A DNA stretch of 46,435 bases from an uncultured Oscillospiraceae bacterium (GTDB taxonomy: Bacteria; Bacillota; Clostridia; Oscillospirales; Oscillospiraceae): NCBI GenBank assembly GCA_944385435.1, contig CALWXG010000015.1, forward strand, positions 1-46,435, read 5' to 3'. Below the pieces are notes generated by a model. The model ran no database searches. It was given only the letters and a program-made list of their open reading frames with translations, and was not told where the DNA came from. The translations under genes and the position numbers were made by a program. Below are positions 17,072-25,850 of the stretch, in pieces (position 1 is the first letter of the stretch; every line of letters begins with the position of its first letter).

Positions 17072-18792
17072 CTCTTTTTCCGCCCTTCCGGGCCCTTGCC
17101 CGCAAACTGTTCCTTGTACCGCTCCGCCTGGCAGAGCAGCTCCTCCGCCCCCTGCAGGGCGGTGTCCGTAATGGCGTCCCCGCTGGTGAGCCGGGCAACC
17201 TCTTCTCTCCGCCGGGCCCGGTCCAGCTGCTCCACCGCAGTGTAGGTGCGCCCGTCCCGCTCGCCCTTCTCCACGCAGAAGTGCACATCCCCCATGGCGG
17301 CAATCTGGGGCAGGTGGGTGACGCACAGCACCTGCTTGCCCTGGGCCACGTGGAACAGTTTCCGGGCCACCTTACCTGCCGCCCGGCCGGACACGCTGGT
17401 GTCCACCTCATCAAAAATCATGGTGGTCACCTGTTCATTCTCCGCCAGCACGTTCTTCAGCGCCAGCATGATCCGGGCCAGTTCGCCGCCGGAGGCAATG
17501 CGCTGGATGGGCTTGAGCTCCTCCCCCAGGTTGGCGGACATGAGAAAGCGCACCTCGTCCATGCCGGTGGCGTCCATCCCGTCCTCTCCCTCCTTGGGAG
17601 CAAAATCCACCTGGAAGCGGACCTTGGGCATGTCCAGCTGCTCCAGCTCGCTCTGAATGCGCCCGGCCAGCCTGCCCGCAGCCTCCTGCCGCACCCGGCT
17701 CAGCTCCGCTCCCGCCTTCCGGGCCTCCTCCAGCGCCCGGCCCAGCTCCTTTTCCAGCTGTTCCATGCGCTCCTCGGAGAACTGGATCTGATCCAGCTCC
17801 TGCCGGCATTTCTCCAGATATTCCAGCATCTGCGCCACACTGCCGCCGTATTTCTTCTTCAGCCGGTGGAGCAGGTCCAGCCTGCCCTCCAGCTCGTCCA
17901 GCTCCCCGGGATAGAAGTCCAGAGACTCCCGCAGATCCCGCAGTCCCTCGGCGATGTCCTCCGCCTCGTACCGCAGCTCCTGGGTCCGCCGGGCCAGCTC
18001 CGCCAGATCCGGACTGTGCCGGCCGCCCTGGCCCAGCTCCTCCGCCGCCTGGGCCAGCAGCGCCGCCGCCCCCGTGCCGTCGTCGCCCCCGGTGAGGGCG
18101 CACCAGGCGCCGTCCATGGCCCGGGTCAGCCGCTCGGCATTGCGCAGCAGATCCCGCCGGGCGGTGAGGGTCTCCTCCTCTCCGTCCTGAAGCTGAGCCC
18201 GCTCCAGCTCGTCAATCTGGTAGTTCAAAGTATCCATCCGACGGGCCTTCTCCCCGTCGTCCATGCGCAGCCGGTCCAGCTCCCCCCGCAGTGTCCGCAC
18301 CCGGGCATACCGCTCCTGGAAGGCGGCCAGCTGGGGTTGGGTGCCCCCAAAGCTGTCCAGGTAGTCCAGATGGCAGCTCTCATCCAGCAGCTGCTGTCCG
18401 TCGTGCTGGCCGTGGATGTTCAGCAGCTGGCAGCCCAGCTCCCGCAGCTGGGTCACCAGCAGGGGCCGGCCGTTCACCCGGCACAGGTTCTTCCCGTCGG
18501 CCTGGATGGCCCGCTCGATGAGCAGCTCCCCGTTCTCATCCGGGGCAATCCCCTGCTCCCGGAACCAGGGCAGGTCGGGCAAGTCCCGGAACACCGCCGA
18601 CACCCGGGCGGTTTTCGCCCCCGTGCGGATCAGGTCCCGGCTGGTGCGCTGTCCGATGATGGCGCCGATGGCGTCAATGACGATGGACTTGCCCGCGCCG
18701 GTCTCGCCGGTGAGCACGTTGAACCCCTCTCCAAAGGTGATGTCCGCCCGGGAGATCACCGCGATATTCTCAATGTGCAGCAGGGACAGCAC
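17068..18792 (-). CDS. recN: DNA repair protein RecN
   Basis: A 574-residue SMC-like ATPase acting in double-strand break repair. The Walker A motif GETGAGKS is at 29-36, long coiled-coil segments rich in Leu/Glu/Arg fill the centre, the ABC signature is ASGGELARIML and Walker B is MIFDEVD near the C-terminus. Length matches RecN (about 560). It starts at GTG with a GGAGGTGAGG site. A six-codon reading frame ending eight bases upstream lies on this same site. recN after argR is the standard Clostridia and Bacillus order. Confidence 0.97.
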   Translation of the reverse strand: MLSLLHIENIAVISRADITFGEGFNVLTGETGAGKSIVIDAIGAIIGQRTSRDLIRTGAKTARVSAVFRDLPDLPWFREQGIAPDENGELLIERAIQADGKNLCRVNGRPLLVTQLRELGCQLLNIHGQHDGQQLLDESCHLDYLDSFGGTQPQLAAFQERYARVRTLRGELDRLRMDDGEKARRMDTLNYQIDELERAQLQDGEEETLTARRDLLRNAERLTRAMDGAWCALTGGDDGTGAAALLAQAAEELGQGGRHSPDLAELARRTQELRYEAEDIAEGLRDLRESLDFYPGELDELEGRLDLLHRLKKKYGGSVAQMLEYLEKCRQELDQIQFSEERMEQLEKELGRALEEARKAGAELSRVRQEAAGRLAGRIQSELEQLDMPKVRFQVDFAPKEGEDGMDATGMDEVRFLMSANLGEELKPIQRIASGGELARIMLALKNVLAENEQVTTMIFDEVDTSVSGRAAGKVARKLFHVAQGKQVLCVTHLPQIAAMGDVHFCVEKGERDGRTYTAVEQLDRARRREEVARLTSGDAITDTALQGAEELLCQAERYKEQFAGKGPEGRKKR

Positions 18793-18798
18793 CGTCCC

Positions 18799-18819
18799 TC
18801 ACCTCCGTCTGGTTCTCAT
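18799..18819 (-). other. Possible six-codon ORF (Met-Arg-Thr-Arg-Arg-Arg) before recN
   Basis: ATG at 18819 has a GGAGG site six bases upstream and reads M-R-T-R-R-R, then TGA. Its last codons overlap the recN ribosome site, and it is in frame with recN across that stop. It sits in the 187-bp gap 18793-18979 after argR. Expression is unproven and chance is possible. Nothing else is recognisable in the gap. Confidence 0.35.
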
Positions 18820-18979
18820 CGGATTCCTCCGCAGAAGCCTTCCGCCCCGGCAGACAATCCCCGCCGTCCGCGCCCCCGGCGCGGGACACCATTCAAACCT
18901 GTTTTCGGTCCGGGGCTGGTACCCGGCCCATAGCACTTCCAGGCCGCCCGGTGAGCCGGCCCCGCCTTTTCCGGCGGAA

Positions 18980-19435
18980 TCAGTCCAGCATGGACTCCAT
19001 CTCCCCGCACAGATCCGCCGCCATCTGGTTGTTGCGCATGATCAGAATCACAGTGTCATCCCCGGCCAGGGAGCCCACCAGGCCGTCAATCTCCATGCCG
19101 TCCAGCGCCGCGCCCGCGGCGGGGGCCAGGCCGGGCATGGTTTTGACCACCACAATGTTCTGGGCCATGTCGAAGGAGGTGACCCCCTCCTTGAAGATGT
19201 TGCGCAGCCGGCCGGCGAAGTTGTGATGGGCAGGCTTCGCCGCAGAAACCACATATTTGTAGGCCCCGCTCCCGGTGGGCTGCTTCACCAGATGCAGCTC
19301 CTTGATGTCCCGGGATATGGTGGCCTGGGTGGCACGAATGCCGCAGGCCTTCAGGTTTTCCAGCATCTGTTCCTGGGTCTCGATCTCCATGCTGCCCACC
19401 AGGCGCAGGATCTCCGCTTGCCGTTTGGACTTCAC
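18980..19435 (-). CDS. argR: Arginine repressor ArgR
   Basis: A 151-residue regulator of arginine biosynthesis and catabolism. The N-terminal winged helix includes the recognition segment ATQATISRDIKEL, and the C-terminal arginine-binding/hexamerisation domain carries GSLAGDDTVILI. Length matches ArgR (about 150). The GTG start at 19435 follows a GGGAGGGTG site located in the end of nadK, two bases from its stop. Its position between nadK and recN is conserved in Clostridia and does not itself imply arginine genes nearby. None are in the window. Confidence 0.97.
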   Translation of the reverse strand: MKSKRQAEILRLVGSMEIETQEQMLENLKACGIRATQATISRDIKELHLVKQPTGSGAYKYVVSAAKPAHHNFAGRLRNIFKEGVTSFDMAQNIVVVKTMPGLAPAAGAALDGMEIDGLVGSLAGDDTVILIMRNNQMAADLCGEMESMLD

Positions 19436-19437
19436 TG

Positions 19438-20304
19438 TTACACCCTCCCTAATTTCTGGTTGATCTGCTCATAAAAACTGCGTCCCGTCAGCTTGACCAG
19501 CTGGGTGACCCGCTCCGAGCGCCGGCACTCCACCCAGTCCCCCGGCTGGATCCGGAAGGCCTTTCCCCCGTCCACGGACAGATACCCGGTCTTCCTGCCG
19601 CCCGGGGTGATGCGCACACCCACCACCCGGCCGCTGTCCAGCACAAAGGGCTTGGCGTGGATGGAGTGGGCGCACACCGGCGCCACAATCACATTTTCCG
19701 CGGTGGGCTCCACGATGGGCCCCCCCGCCGCCAGGGAATAGGCGGTGGAGCCGGTGGGCGTGGCAATCACCACGCCGTCCCCGGAGAAGGAGGAGATGGT
19801 CACCCGGTCCCCCGTCACCTCCAGGTCCAGCACCCGGGCCACCGAGCCCTTGGTGATCACCGCGTCATTCAGGGCGGTCTCCCGGAAGACCCGTTTCCCC
19901 TCCCTGCGCACGGTGGTGTCCAGCATCATCCGGCGCTCCACGTCAAACTTCCCCCCCGCCAGCCGCGCCAGCAGGGACAGCTCGTTGTGCTCCAGCTCCG
20001 CCATGAACCCCACGCTGCCCAGATTGACCCCCAGCACCGGGATCTGATAGGGCACCGCATCCCGGGCCGCATGGAGAATGGTCCCGTCGCCGCCAAAACA
20101 CACCAGCACATCCGCGCTCTTCAGCTCTGCCCCCAGCTTCTTCACAGGCACATGGGCGGGCAGATCCAGATGACCGTTCTCCTCCAGGTCGAAGGGCAGG
20201 CAAATCGCCGTCTCCACCCCGCAGTTCTCCAGCACCTTTCTGGCCGACTGGGCTGCCTTCAGCCCCCTGTCCCGATAGGGGTTGGGGCACAGCACTACTT
20301 TCAA
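19438..20304 (-). CDS. nadK: NAD kinase
   Basis: A 288-residue cytoplasmic kinase making NADP from NAD. The diagnostic GGDGT is at 71-75, followed by the NAD-binding region with GSTAYSLAAGGP. The length fits bacterial NadK/PpnK. The start is TTG at 20304 with AGGAAGGA upstream; the frame begins MKVVLCPNPY. It overlaps the tlyA stop by four bases. Part of the nusB-recN operon. Confidence 0.97.
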   Translation of the reverse strand: MKVVLCPNPYRDRGLKAAQSARKVLENCGVETAICLPFDLEENGHLDLPAHVPVKKLGAELKSADVLVCFGGDGTILHAARDAVPYQIPVLGVNLGSVGFMAELEHNELSLLARLAGGKFDVERRMMLDTTVRREGKRVFRETALNDAVITKGSVARVLDLEVTGDRVTISSFSGDGVVIATPTGSTAYSLAAGGPIVEPTAENVIVAPVCAHSIHAKPFVLDSGRVVGVRITPGGRKTGYLSVDGGKAFRIQPGDWVECRRSERVTQLVKLTGRSFYEQINQKLGRV

Positions 20305-21107
20305 TGTCCTTCCTCCTCCAGCTGTTGATGGGACCGCTTCACAAGTTCCCCCAGATCCGGATACTCCGGCTCACCCGGCCGGACCTGCAGGTACCCCAGA
20401 TATTCGATGTTGCCCTCCGGGCCGCGAATGGGTGAAAAGTCAATTCCCTTTACGGTGAATCCGGCGTCTGCGGCATGGGTCAGGAAGTGCTCCAGCACCT
20501 CCAGGTGGACTGCCGGGTCCCGCACCACGCCTTTCTTGCCCACTTTTTCCCTCCCCGCCTCAAACTGGGGCTTGATGAGGGCGGCCACCTGGCCGTCCGC
20601 CCCCATCAGCGGACGCAGGGCAGGCAGGATCAGCTTCAGGGAGATAAACGACACGTCAATGGAGGCAAAGTCCAGTTCCTCCGGAATCTGCTCCCGGGTG
20701 AGGTAGCGGGCGTTGGTCCGCTCCAGGCACACCACCCGGGGATCGCTGCGCAGGGACCAGGCCAGCTGCCCGTAGCCCACATCCACCGCGTACACTTTCA
20801 CGGCGCCGTTCTGCAGCATGCAGTCGGTGAAGCCGCCGGTGGAGGCGCCGATATCCGCCGCCACCTTCCCCTCCAGGGTGATGGGGAAGCACTTCATGGC
20901 CTTCTCCAGCTTCAGGCCGCCCCGGCTCACATAGGGCAGTTTTCCCCGCACCTCCAGGGGGATATCCTCTTCCAGGGCCATGCCGGGCTTGTCCAGCCGC
21001 CGGGTGCCGGAGAACACCTCCCCGGCCATGATCACCGCCTGGGCCCGCTGGCGGCTGTCCGCCAAGCCCCGCTCGGTGAGCAGCACATCCAGTCTTTTCT
21101 TAGCCAT
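20301..21107 (-). CDS. tlyA: TlyA-family rRNA 2'-O-methyltransferase
   Basis: A 268-residue protein with an N-terminal S4 RNA-binding domain (RLDVLLTERG) and a C-terminal FtsJ-like SAM-dependent methyltransferase domain (ADIGASTGGFTDCML). TlyA proteins methylate ribose of rRNA cytidines; the older name hemolysin is misleading. The ATG at 21107 overlaps the dxs end by eight bases. The open frame continues to 21233 only inside dxs. The dxs-tlyA-nadK-argR order is a conserved Clostridia block. Confidence 0.94.
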   Translation of the reverse strand: MAKKRLDVLLTERGLADSRQRAQAVIMAGEVFSGTRRLDKPGMALEEDIPLEVRGKLPYVSRGGLKLEKAMKCFPITLEGKVAADIGASTGGFTDCMLQNGAVKVYAVDVGYGQLAWSLRSDPRVVCLERTNARYLTREQIPEELDFASIDVSFISLKLILPALRPLMGADGQVAALIKPQFEAGREKVGKKGVVRDPAVHLEVLEHFLTHAADAGFTVKGIDFSPIRGPEGNIEYLGYLQVRPGEPEYPDLGELVKRSHQQLEEEGH

Positions 21108-22944
21108 TCGCCATCGCCTCCATCGCCCGCTTGCACAGGGACTGCCCGTCAATGCCGCACAGGGCCCGCAGCTGGGATACCTTGCCGTGCTGCACAAACC
21201 GGTCTCCCAGATTGGCCAGCACCGGCCGGGCACAGGGCCGGCCCTGGACGGCCAGCTCCGAAAGGATCTGCCGGCCCACGCAGCCGGTGTCCACGCACTC
21301 CTCCGCCACCAGCATTCTGCCGCCGGTGCGCTCCAGGCTCAGGGCAATGGTGTCCAGATCCAGGGGGCGGATGCTGTTCAGCTTCACCACCTGGGCGGAA
21401 ATCCCCCGCTCCTCCAGCAGCCGGGCCGCCGTCAGGACCTCATTCACCATGGTGCCGTAGGCCACCAGGGTGAGATCGCTCCCCTTCCGGATGACGCTGG
21501 CGCCCTCCGTCCCGCTCATGGTGCGCAGTTCCCCCTCACCGCCCCGGGGATAGCGCACCGCCACCGGGCCGGTGAGCTCCAGCACCGCATGGCGCAGCAT
21601 GGAGCGCAGTTCGGCAAAGCTGGCAGGGCACAGGATCCGCATGCCGGGCACCGAGCTGAGATAGGCCACGTCAAACACCCCGTGGTGGGTCTCGCCGTCC
21701 TCACCCACCAGCCCCGCCCGGTCCACGGCAAAGACCACGTGCAGCCCCAGAAGGGCCACATCGTGGAGCAGCATGTCGTAGGAGCGCTGCAGGAAGGTGG
21801 AGTACACGGCAAACACCGGCAGCATGCGCTGCTTGGCCATGCCCGCCGCCATGGCGGCGGCGTGCTCCTCCGCGATGCCCACGTCGAAGAACCGGGAGGG
21901 ATACTGCCGGGCAAACCCGTCCAGCCCGGTGCCGGACTGCATGGCCGCGGTGATGGCGCACACCTCGCCCCGCTCCCGGGCCAGCTGGCACATGGTCTCC
22001 CCGAACACCTGGGAGAAGGTCTGCTTCGCCTCTCCGGACACCGGAGCTCCGTCCTCGATCCGGAAGGGCCCCACGCCGTGGAACCGGTCCGGTTCCCGCT
22101 CCGCAGGCGGATAGCCTTTTCCCTTTACAGTCTTGACGTGGAGCAGAACCGGGCAGTTCAGCTCTCGGGCGTACTGCAGCAGCTGAGTGAGCCGGGCCAC
22201 ATCGTGCCCGTCCACCGGCCCCAGGTAGGTAAAGCCCATGTCCTCAAACACGCTGCCGGAGAGAATCGCGTCCTTCACCAGTTTCTTCACCCGGTGGGTG
22301 AACTGGTACACCGCCTGCCCCACCGGCCCGTGGCTGGTGAGCCGCCGGTATACCTTCTTCATCTGCAGGTACTGGGGCTTCAGGCGCTGCCGGGCCAGAT
22401 GGCTGGCCACGCCGCCCACATTTTTGGTGATGGACATGCCGTTGTCGTTGAGGATGACGATCATGGGCTCGCCGCTCTGCCCGGCGTTGGACAGCCCCTC
22501 AAAGGACAGTCCGCCGGTCATGGCGCCGTCCCCCAGCAGAGCCAGCACCTGGTAGTGCTCCCCGCTGAGGGTCCGGGCCCGGGCCATGCCCAGGGCCACA
22601 GACACCGCGTTGGACGCGTGGCCCGCCACAAAGGCGTCCGCCCGGTGCTCCCTGGGCTTTGGGAAGCCGGACAGGCCCCCGAACTGCCGCAGGGTGTCCA
22701 TCTGTCCCGCCCGCCCGGTGAGTATCTTATGGGCGTAACACTGGTGCCCCACATCGAACACCAGCCGGTCTGTATTCAGATCAAAGACCCGGTGGATGGC
22801 CACCGTCAGCTCCACCACACCCAGGCTGGAGGCCAGATGGCCCCCGGTATGGGAGACGCTTTCAATAATCTGCTCCCGCAGCCGGTCACAAAGCTGCCTG
22901 GCCTGCTGATCCGTCAGCTGGTCCAGCCGCTCCGGTATTCCCAT
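21100..22944 (-). CDS. dxs: 1-deoxy-D-xylulose-5-phosphate synthase
   Basis: A 614-residue thiamine-diphosphate enzyme joining pyruvate and glyceraldehyde 3-phosphate, the first step of the MEP isoprenoid pathway. The ThDP motif begins GDGAMTGG at 138 and ends at NDN near 165. The transketolase-like pyrimidine domain has VFAVYSTFLQRSYD, and the C-terminal transketolase domain is complete. ATG 22944 has AAGGAGGGG about eight bases upstream; the earlier ATG 22965 precedes that site. ispA two genes upstream continues the same pathway. Confidence 0.97.
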   Translation of the reverse strand: MGIPERLDQLTDQQARQLCDRLREQIIESVSHTGGHLASSLGVVELTVAIHRVFDLNTDRLVFDVGHQCYAHKILTGRAGQMDTLRQFGGLSGFPKPREHRADAFVAGHASNAVSVALGMARARTLSGEHYQVLALLGDGAMTGGLSFEGLSNAGQSGEPMIVILNDNGMSITKNVGGVASHLARQRLKPQYLQMKKVYRRLTSHGPVGQAVYQFTHRVKKLVKDAILSGSVFEDMGFTYLGPVDGHDVARLTQLLQYARELNCPVLLHVKTVKGKGYPPAEREPDRFHGVGPFRIEDGAPVSGEAKQTFSQVFGETMCQLARERGEVCAITAAMQSGTGLDGFARQYPSRFFDVGIAEEHAAAMAAGMAKQRMLPVFAVYSTFLQRSYDMLLHDVALLGLHVVFAVDRAGLVGEDGETHHGVFDVAYLSSVPGMRILCPASFAELRSMLRHAVLELTGPVAVRYPRGGEGELRTMSGTEGASVIRKGSDLTLVAYGTMVNEVLTAARLLEERGISAQVVKLNSIRPLDLDTIALSLERTGGRMLVAEECVDTGCVGRQILSELAVQGRPCARPVLANLGDRFVQHGKVSQLRALCGIDGQSLCKRAMEAMANG

Positions 22945-22983
22945 TCCGTCTCCCCTCCTTTCCATTCAGAACCTCACCGCCGG

Positions 22984-23427
22984 TCATCCCCAGGCGATCA
23001 GGCTGCCCACCGTCCCCACCACAATCCCCAGGATGGCTCCCATGACCACCTGAAGCGGGGTGTGTCCGATCAGCTCTTTCAGTTCTTCCGCAAACAGATC
23101 CGGCTTGCGCTCCGTCCAGTTGCGCATGATATAGTTCAGAATCTTGGCCTGCTCCCCCGTCTCCTTGCGGACATTGAACGCATCGTACATGACGATGAAA
23201 GCCAACACCACCACCACAGCAAACAAGGGGTCGTCCACCCCGCAGGAAAATCCTACCCCAGTGGCGCAGGCGCACACCATGGCGGAATGGGAACTGGGCA
23301 TTCCGCCTCCGGTGGACAGGTATTTCAGATCGAATTTGCGATATACTGCTGTGGCAATGAGCAGCTTCAGCACCTGGGCAATCGCCCAGGCAGCCACCGC
23401 CATAATCAGTACCGGAGTAATCATCAT
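22984..23427 (-). CDS. DUF212 divergent PAP2-family membrane protein
   Basis: A 147-residue membrane protein with about four hydrophobic segments and the phosphatase-like motif GGGMPSSHSAM near residue 40, as in the divergent PAP2 (DUF212) family. PAP2 relatives remove phosphate from lipid pyrophosphates, so action on an isoprenoid phosphate is plausible given its place between ispA and dxs. The catalytic Arg and second His of classical PAP2 proteins are not clearly visible, so activity is uncertain. Two adjacent ATG codons (23427, 23424) follow a GAGGGGGG site. Confidence 0.88.
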   Translation of the reverse strand: MMITPVLIMAVAAWAIAQVLKLLIATAVYRKFDLKYLSTGGGMPSSHSAMVCACATGVGFSCGVDDPLFAVVVVLAFIVMYDAFNVRKETGEQAKILNYIMRNWTERKPDLFAEELKELIGHTPLQVVMGAILGIVVGTVGSLIAWG

Positions 23428-23446
23428 CAGGCCCCCCTCTGAACGG

Positions 23447-24337
23447 TCAATGGCTCCGTCCGGCCAGCTCTTCCGCCAGCCGGCACAGGAATTCACTGTT
23501 GGAAAACAGACCGTCCACCGCCTCTTTGGCCAGCCGGGTGTGCTCTTCCACCAGCTGCCGGCACCGGTCCAGTCCGTACAGGGCAGCAAAGGTCTGCTTG
23601 CCGTTGTCCGCATCGGACCCCACCGGCTTGCCCAGCTCCTGGGTGGTGGACTCCTGGTCCAGCATGTCGTCCCGGATCTGGAAGGCGATGCCCAGCTGCA
23701 GGGCGTAGGTCTCCGCCCCGGCCAGCTGCTCCGGGCTGGCCGGCACCGGGGAGGCCGCCAGACCCAGCAGGCAGGCCGCCTTCAGCAGCGCCGCCGTCTT
23801 CCACAGGTGGATCCGGGTCAGCTCCTCCTCGGTGAGGGTCCGGCCCTCCCCGGACATATCCAGATACTGCCCGGCGCAGATGCCGGTCAGGGCGCCGGCC
23901 GCCTCGCCCAGAATGGCGCAGGCCCGGGCGTTGGCCTCCGGCCCGGCGGAGCGCCGGGAGGCGGCCATGCGGCGGAAGGCCTCCGCCTGGAGGGCGTCTC
24001 CCGCCAGCACCGCATTGCACTCCCCGTACACCTTGTGACAGGTGGGCTTGCCCCGGCGCAGATCGTCGTTGTCCATGCAGGGCAGGTCGTCGTGGATCAG
24101 GGAATAGGTGTGAAGCATTTCCACTCCACAGGCATAGTCCAGAGCCGGCTCCATGGAGCCGCAGAGGCCCTGGCAGAACTTCAGCGTCAGCACCGGCCGA
24201 ATCCGCTTGCCACCGGCCAGCAGGCTGTAGCGCATGGCGTCCAGCAGCTCCCGCTGGGGCACCTCATCTCTCAGGCAGCCGTCCAGCTCCCGCTCCACCA
24301 GCTCCACGGCCCGGGCGTATTCTCTCTCAAACTCCAT
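23447..24337 (-). CDS. ispA: Farnesyl diphosphate synthase-type polyprenyl synthetase
   Basis: A 296-residue trans-isoprenyl diphosphate synthase condensing IPP with allylic diphosphates, probably to farnesyl diphosphate. The first Asp-rich motif is DDLPCMD (D83-D89, the bacterial DDx4D form) and the second is RDDMLD; GGKRIRP for IPP binding is at 42-48. ATG 24337 is ten bases from AGGAG. The GTG at 24346 lies only two bases from it and overlaps the xseB stop. Chain length is inferred from the motif form and not certain. It follows xseB as in most Firmicutes. Confidence 0.94.
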   Translation of the reverse strand: MEFEREYARAVELVERELDGCLRDEVPQRELLDAMRYSLLAGGKRIRPVLTLKFCQGLCGSMEPALDYACGVEMLHTYSLIHDDLPCMDNDDLRRGKPTCHKVYGECNAVLAGDALQAEAFRRMAASRRSAGPEANARACAILGEAAGALTGICAGQYLDMSGEGRTLTEEELTRIHLWKTAALLKAACLLGLAASPVPASPEQLAGAETYALQLGIAFQIRDDMLDQESTTQELGKPVGSDADNGKQTFAALYGLDRCRQLVEEHTRLAKEAVDGLFSNSEFLCRLAEELAGRSH

Positions 24338-24342
24338 GTCTC

Positions 24343-24570
24343 TCACTGCTCCTGTACAAAGGGGGTCTCTGCCCCGGTCTCAGCGCTGAGCAGCAGGTCC
24401 ACCTTCTGCTCCGCCTTGTCCAGCATCTCATTGCAGGAAGCGGCCAGCCTGGCCCCCTCCTCAAACAGCTTCAGGGACTCGTCCAGGCCGCACTCGCCCT
24501 GCTCCAGCTTGCCCACGATCTCCTCCAGCCGGGCCATGGACTGCTCAAAGCTCAGTTTCTTGCCTGCCAC
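24343..24570 (-). CDS. xseB: Exodeoxyribonuclease VII small subunit
   Basis: A 75-residue helical subunit of exonuclease VII, which degrades single-stranded DNA. The family core is seen as SFEQSMARLEEIVGKLE followed by LDESLKLFEEG. The start is GTG at 24570 with a GGAGG site ten bases upstream inside the xseA end; the two genes overlap by 19 bp, so subunit synthesis is coupled. Length matches XseB (70-80). Confidence 0.97.
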   Translation of the reverse strand: MAGKKLSFEQSMARLEEIVGKLEQGECGLDESLKLFEEGARLAASCNEMLDKAEQKVDLLLSAETGAETPFVQEQ

Positions 24571-25850
24571 GCTTCCGTCGCCTCCTTCTCTTTTACCTCA
24601 CACCGGAGGGTTGCGTCTGTAAACATCACGTCCAGCTGCTGGCCGGCCCGGGCCTGGTCCGCCCGGGTGATCACGCCCTGAGCCGTCCTGGCGATGGCAT
24701 AGCCCCGGCCCAGCACCTTCAGGGGGCTCATGGCGTCCAGGCCGGTGCTCAGTCTGGCCAGGGAGCCGCGGGCGTCCTTCAGCCTGCTTTGCAGCGCCCG
24801 GTTCAGCCGTTCCCGGGCCCGGTCCGCGGCCAGCCGGCCGTCTTTTCCCCTCCCCTTCAGGGCGGCGGCCAGGCGCTGCTCCATCCGGTCTACGAGCAGC
24901 CGGTTCTCCTCCAGAAAGGCCTTGGGGCCCCGCAGCACCCGGCTGGAGGCCAGGCGGCGCAGATCTTTCCGGGCGGCGGTGAGCCTGCCCCGCTGGGCGG
25001 CGGCCAGGCGGCGGCTGAGCTGCTCCAGCCGGCGGCGCACCTGCGCCTGGTCCGGCACCGCCAGCTCGGCGGCGTTGGACGGGGTGGCCGCCCGCACATC
25101 CGCCACATAGTCTGAAATGGTCACGTCCGGCTCATGGCCCACGGCGGAGATCACCGGAATGCGGGAGCGGGCAATGGCCCGGGCCACGCACTCCTCGTTG
25201 AAGGCCCACAGGTCCTCCCGGGAGCCGCCTCCCCGGCCGGTGATGATCAGCCCGATGTCCTGCCGCCGGTTCACCTGGTCGATGGCGGCGGCAATCTCCT
25301 GGGCCGCCCCCTCGCCCTGCACCCGGACGGGGACCACCAGCACCCCGGTCATGGGCCAGCGGGCGCCCAGAATGCGGATCATGTCCCGCACCGCCGCGCC
25401 GGCCGGAGAGGTGACCAGGGCAATGCGCCCCGGCCAGTCCGGCAGAGGCTGTTTCCGCTCCGGATCGAACAGGCCCTCCCCCTCCAGCTTCTTGCGCAGC
25501 CGCTCAAAGGCCAGGTCCAGGGCCCCCCGTCCGTCCTCAATGAGCTCCGTGCAGTACATCTGATACTGGCCGTCCCGGGGAAAGACGGAGATGCGCCCGA
25601 AGGCCAGCACATTCATGCCGTTGGCGGGCTGGAAGCGCAGCCGGAGGGCATCCCCCCGGAAGAGGACGCAGCGGATGCTGCCCTTGTCGTCCTTCAGGGA
25701 GAAGTAGTGGTGCCCGGAGGGATATTTCTTGTAGTTGGAGATCTCCCCCCGGATCAGCAGGGATTGCAGCAGGGGGTCCGCCTCCATCAGTTCTTTCAGG
25801 TATCCGTTGATCTGGGATACGGTGTATACGGGCAGCTGGCTCAGGTTCAT
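24552..25850 (-). CDS. xseA: Exodeoxyribonuclease VII large subunit
   Basis: A 432-residue catalytic subunit of exonuclease VII. An N-terminal OB fold (IRGEISNYKKYPSGHHYF) precedes the nuclease domain with GRGGGSREDLWAFNEE and AVGHEPD, then a long Arg/Leu-rich coiled-coil region. The ATG at 25850 overlaps the stop of the upstream TsaD-like gene. The frame extends upstream to 26033 only through that gene. Length and neighbours are normal. Confidence 0.97.
   Translation of the reverse strand: MNLSQLPVYTVSQINGYLKELMEADPLLQSLLIRGEISNYKKYPSGHHYFSLKDDKGSIRCVLFRGDALRLRFQPANGMNVLAFGRISVFPRDGQYQMYCTELIEDGRGALDLAFERLRKKLEGEGLFDPERKQPLPDWPGRIALVTSPAGAAVRDMIRILGARWPMTGVLVVPVRVQGEGAAQEIAAAIDQVNRRQDIGLIITGRGGGSREDLWAFNEECVARAIARSRIPVISAVGHEPDVTISDYVADVRAATPSNAAELAVPDQAQVRRRLEQLSRRLAAAQRGRLTAARKDLRRLASSRVLRGPKAFLEENRLLVDRMEQRLAAALKGRGKDGRLAADRARERLNRALQSRLKDARGSLARLSTGLDAMSPLKVLGRGYAIARTAQGVITRADQARAGQQLDVMFTDATLRCEVKEKEATEAWQARN

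Noticed and set aside
20980-23442. An 820-codon plus-strand open frame opposite dxs
   Set aside because: Antisense shadow of tlyA, dxs and the PAP2-like gene with low-complexity composition. No family features.
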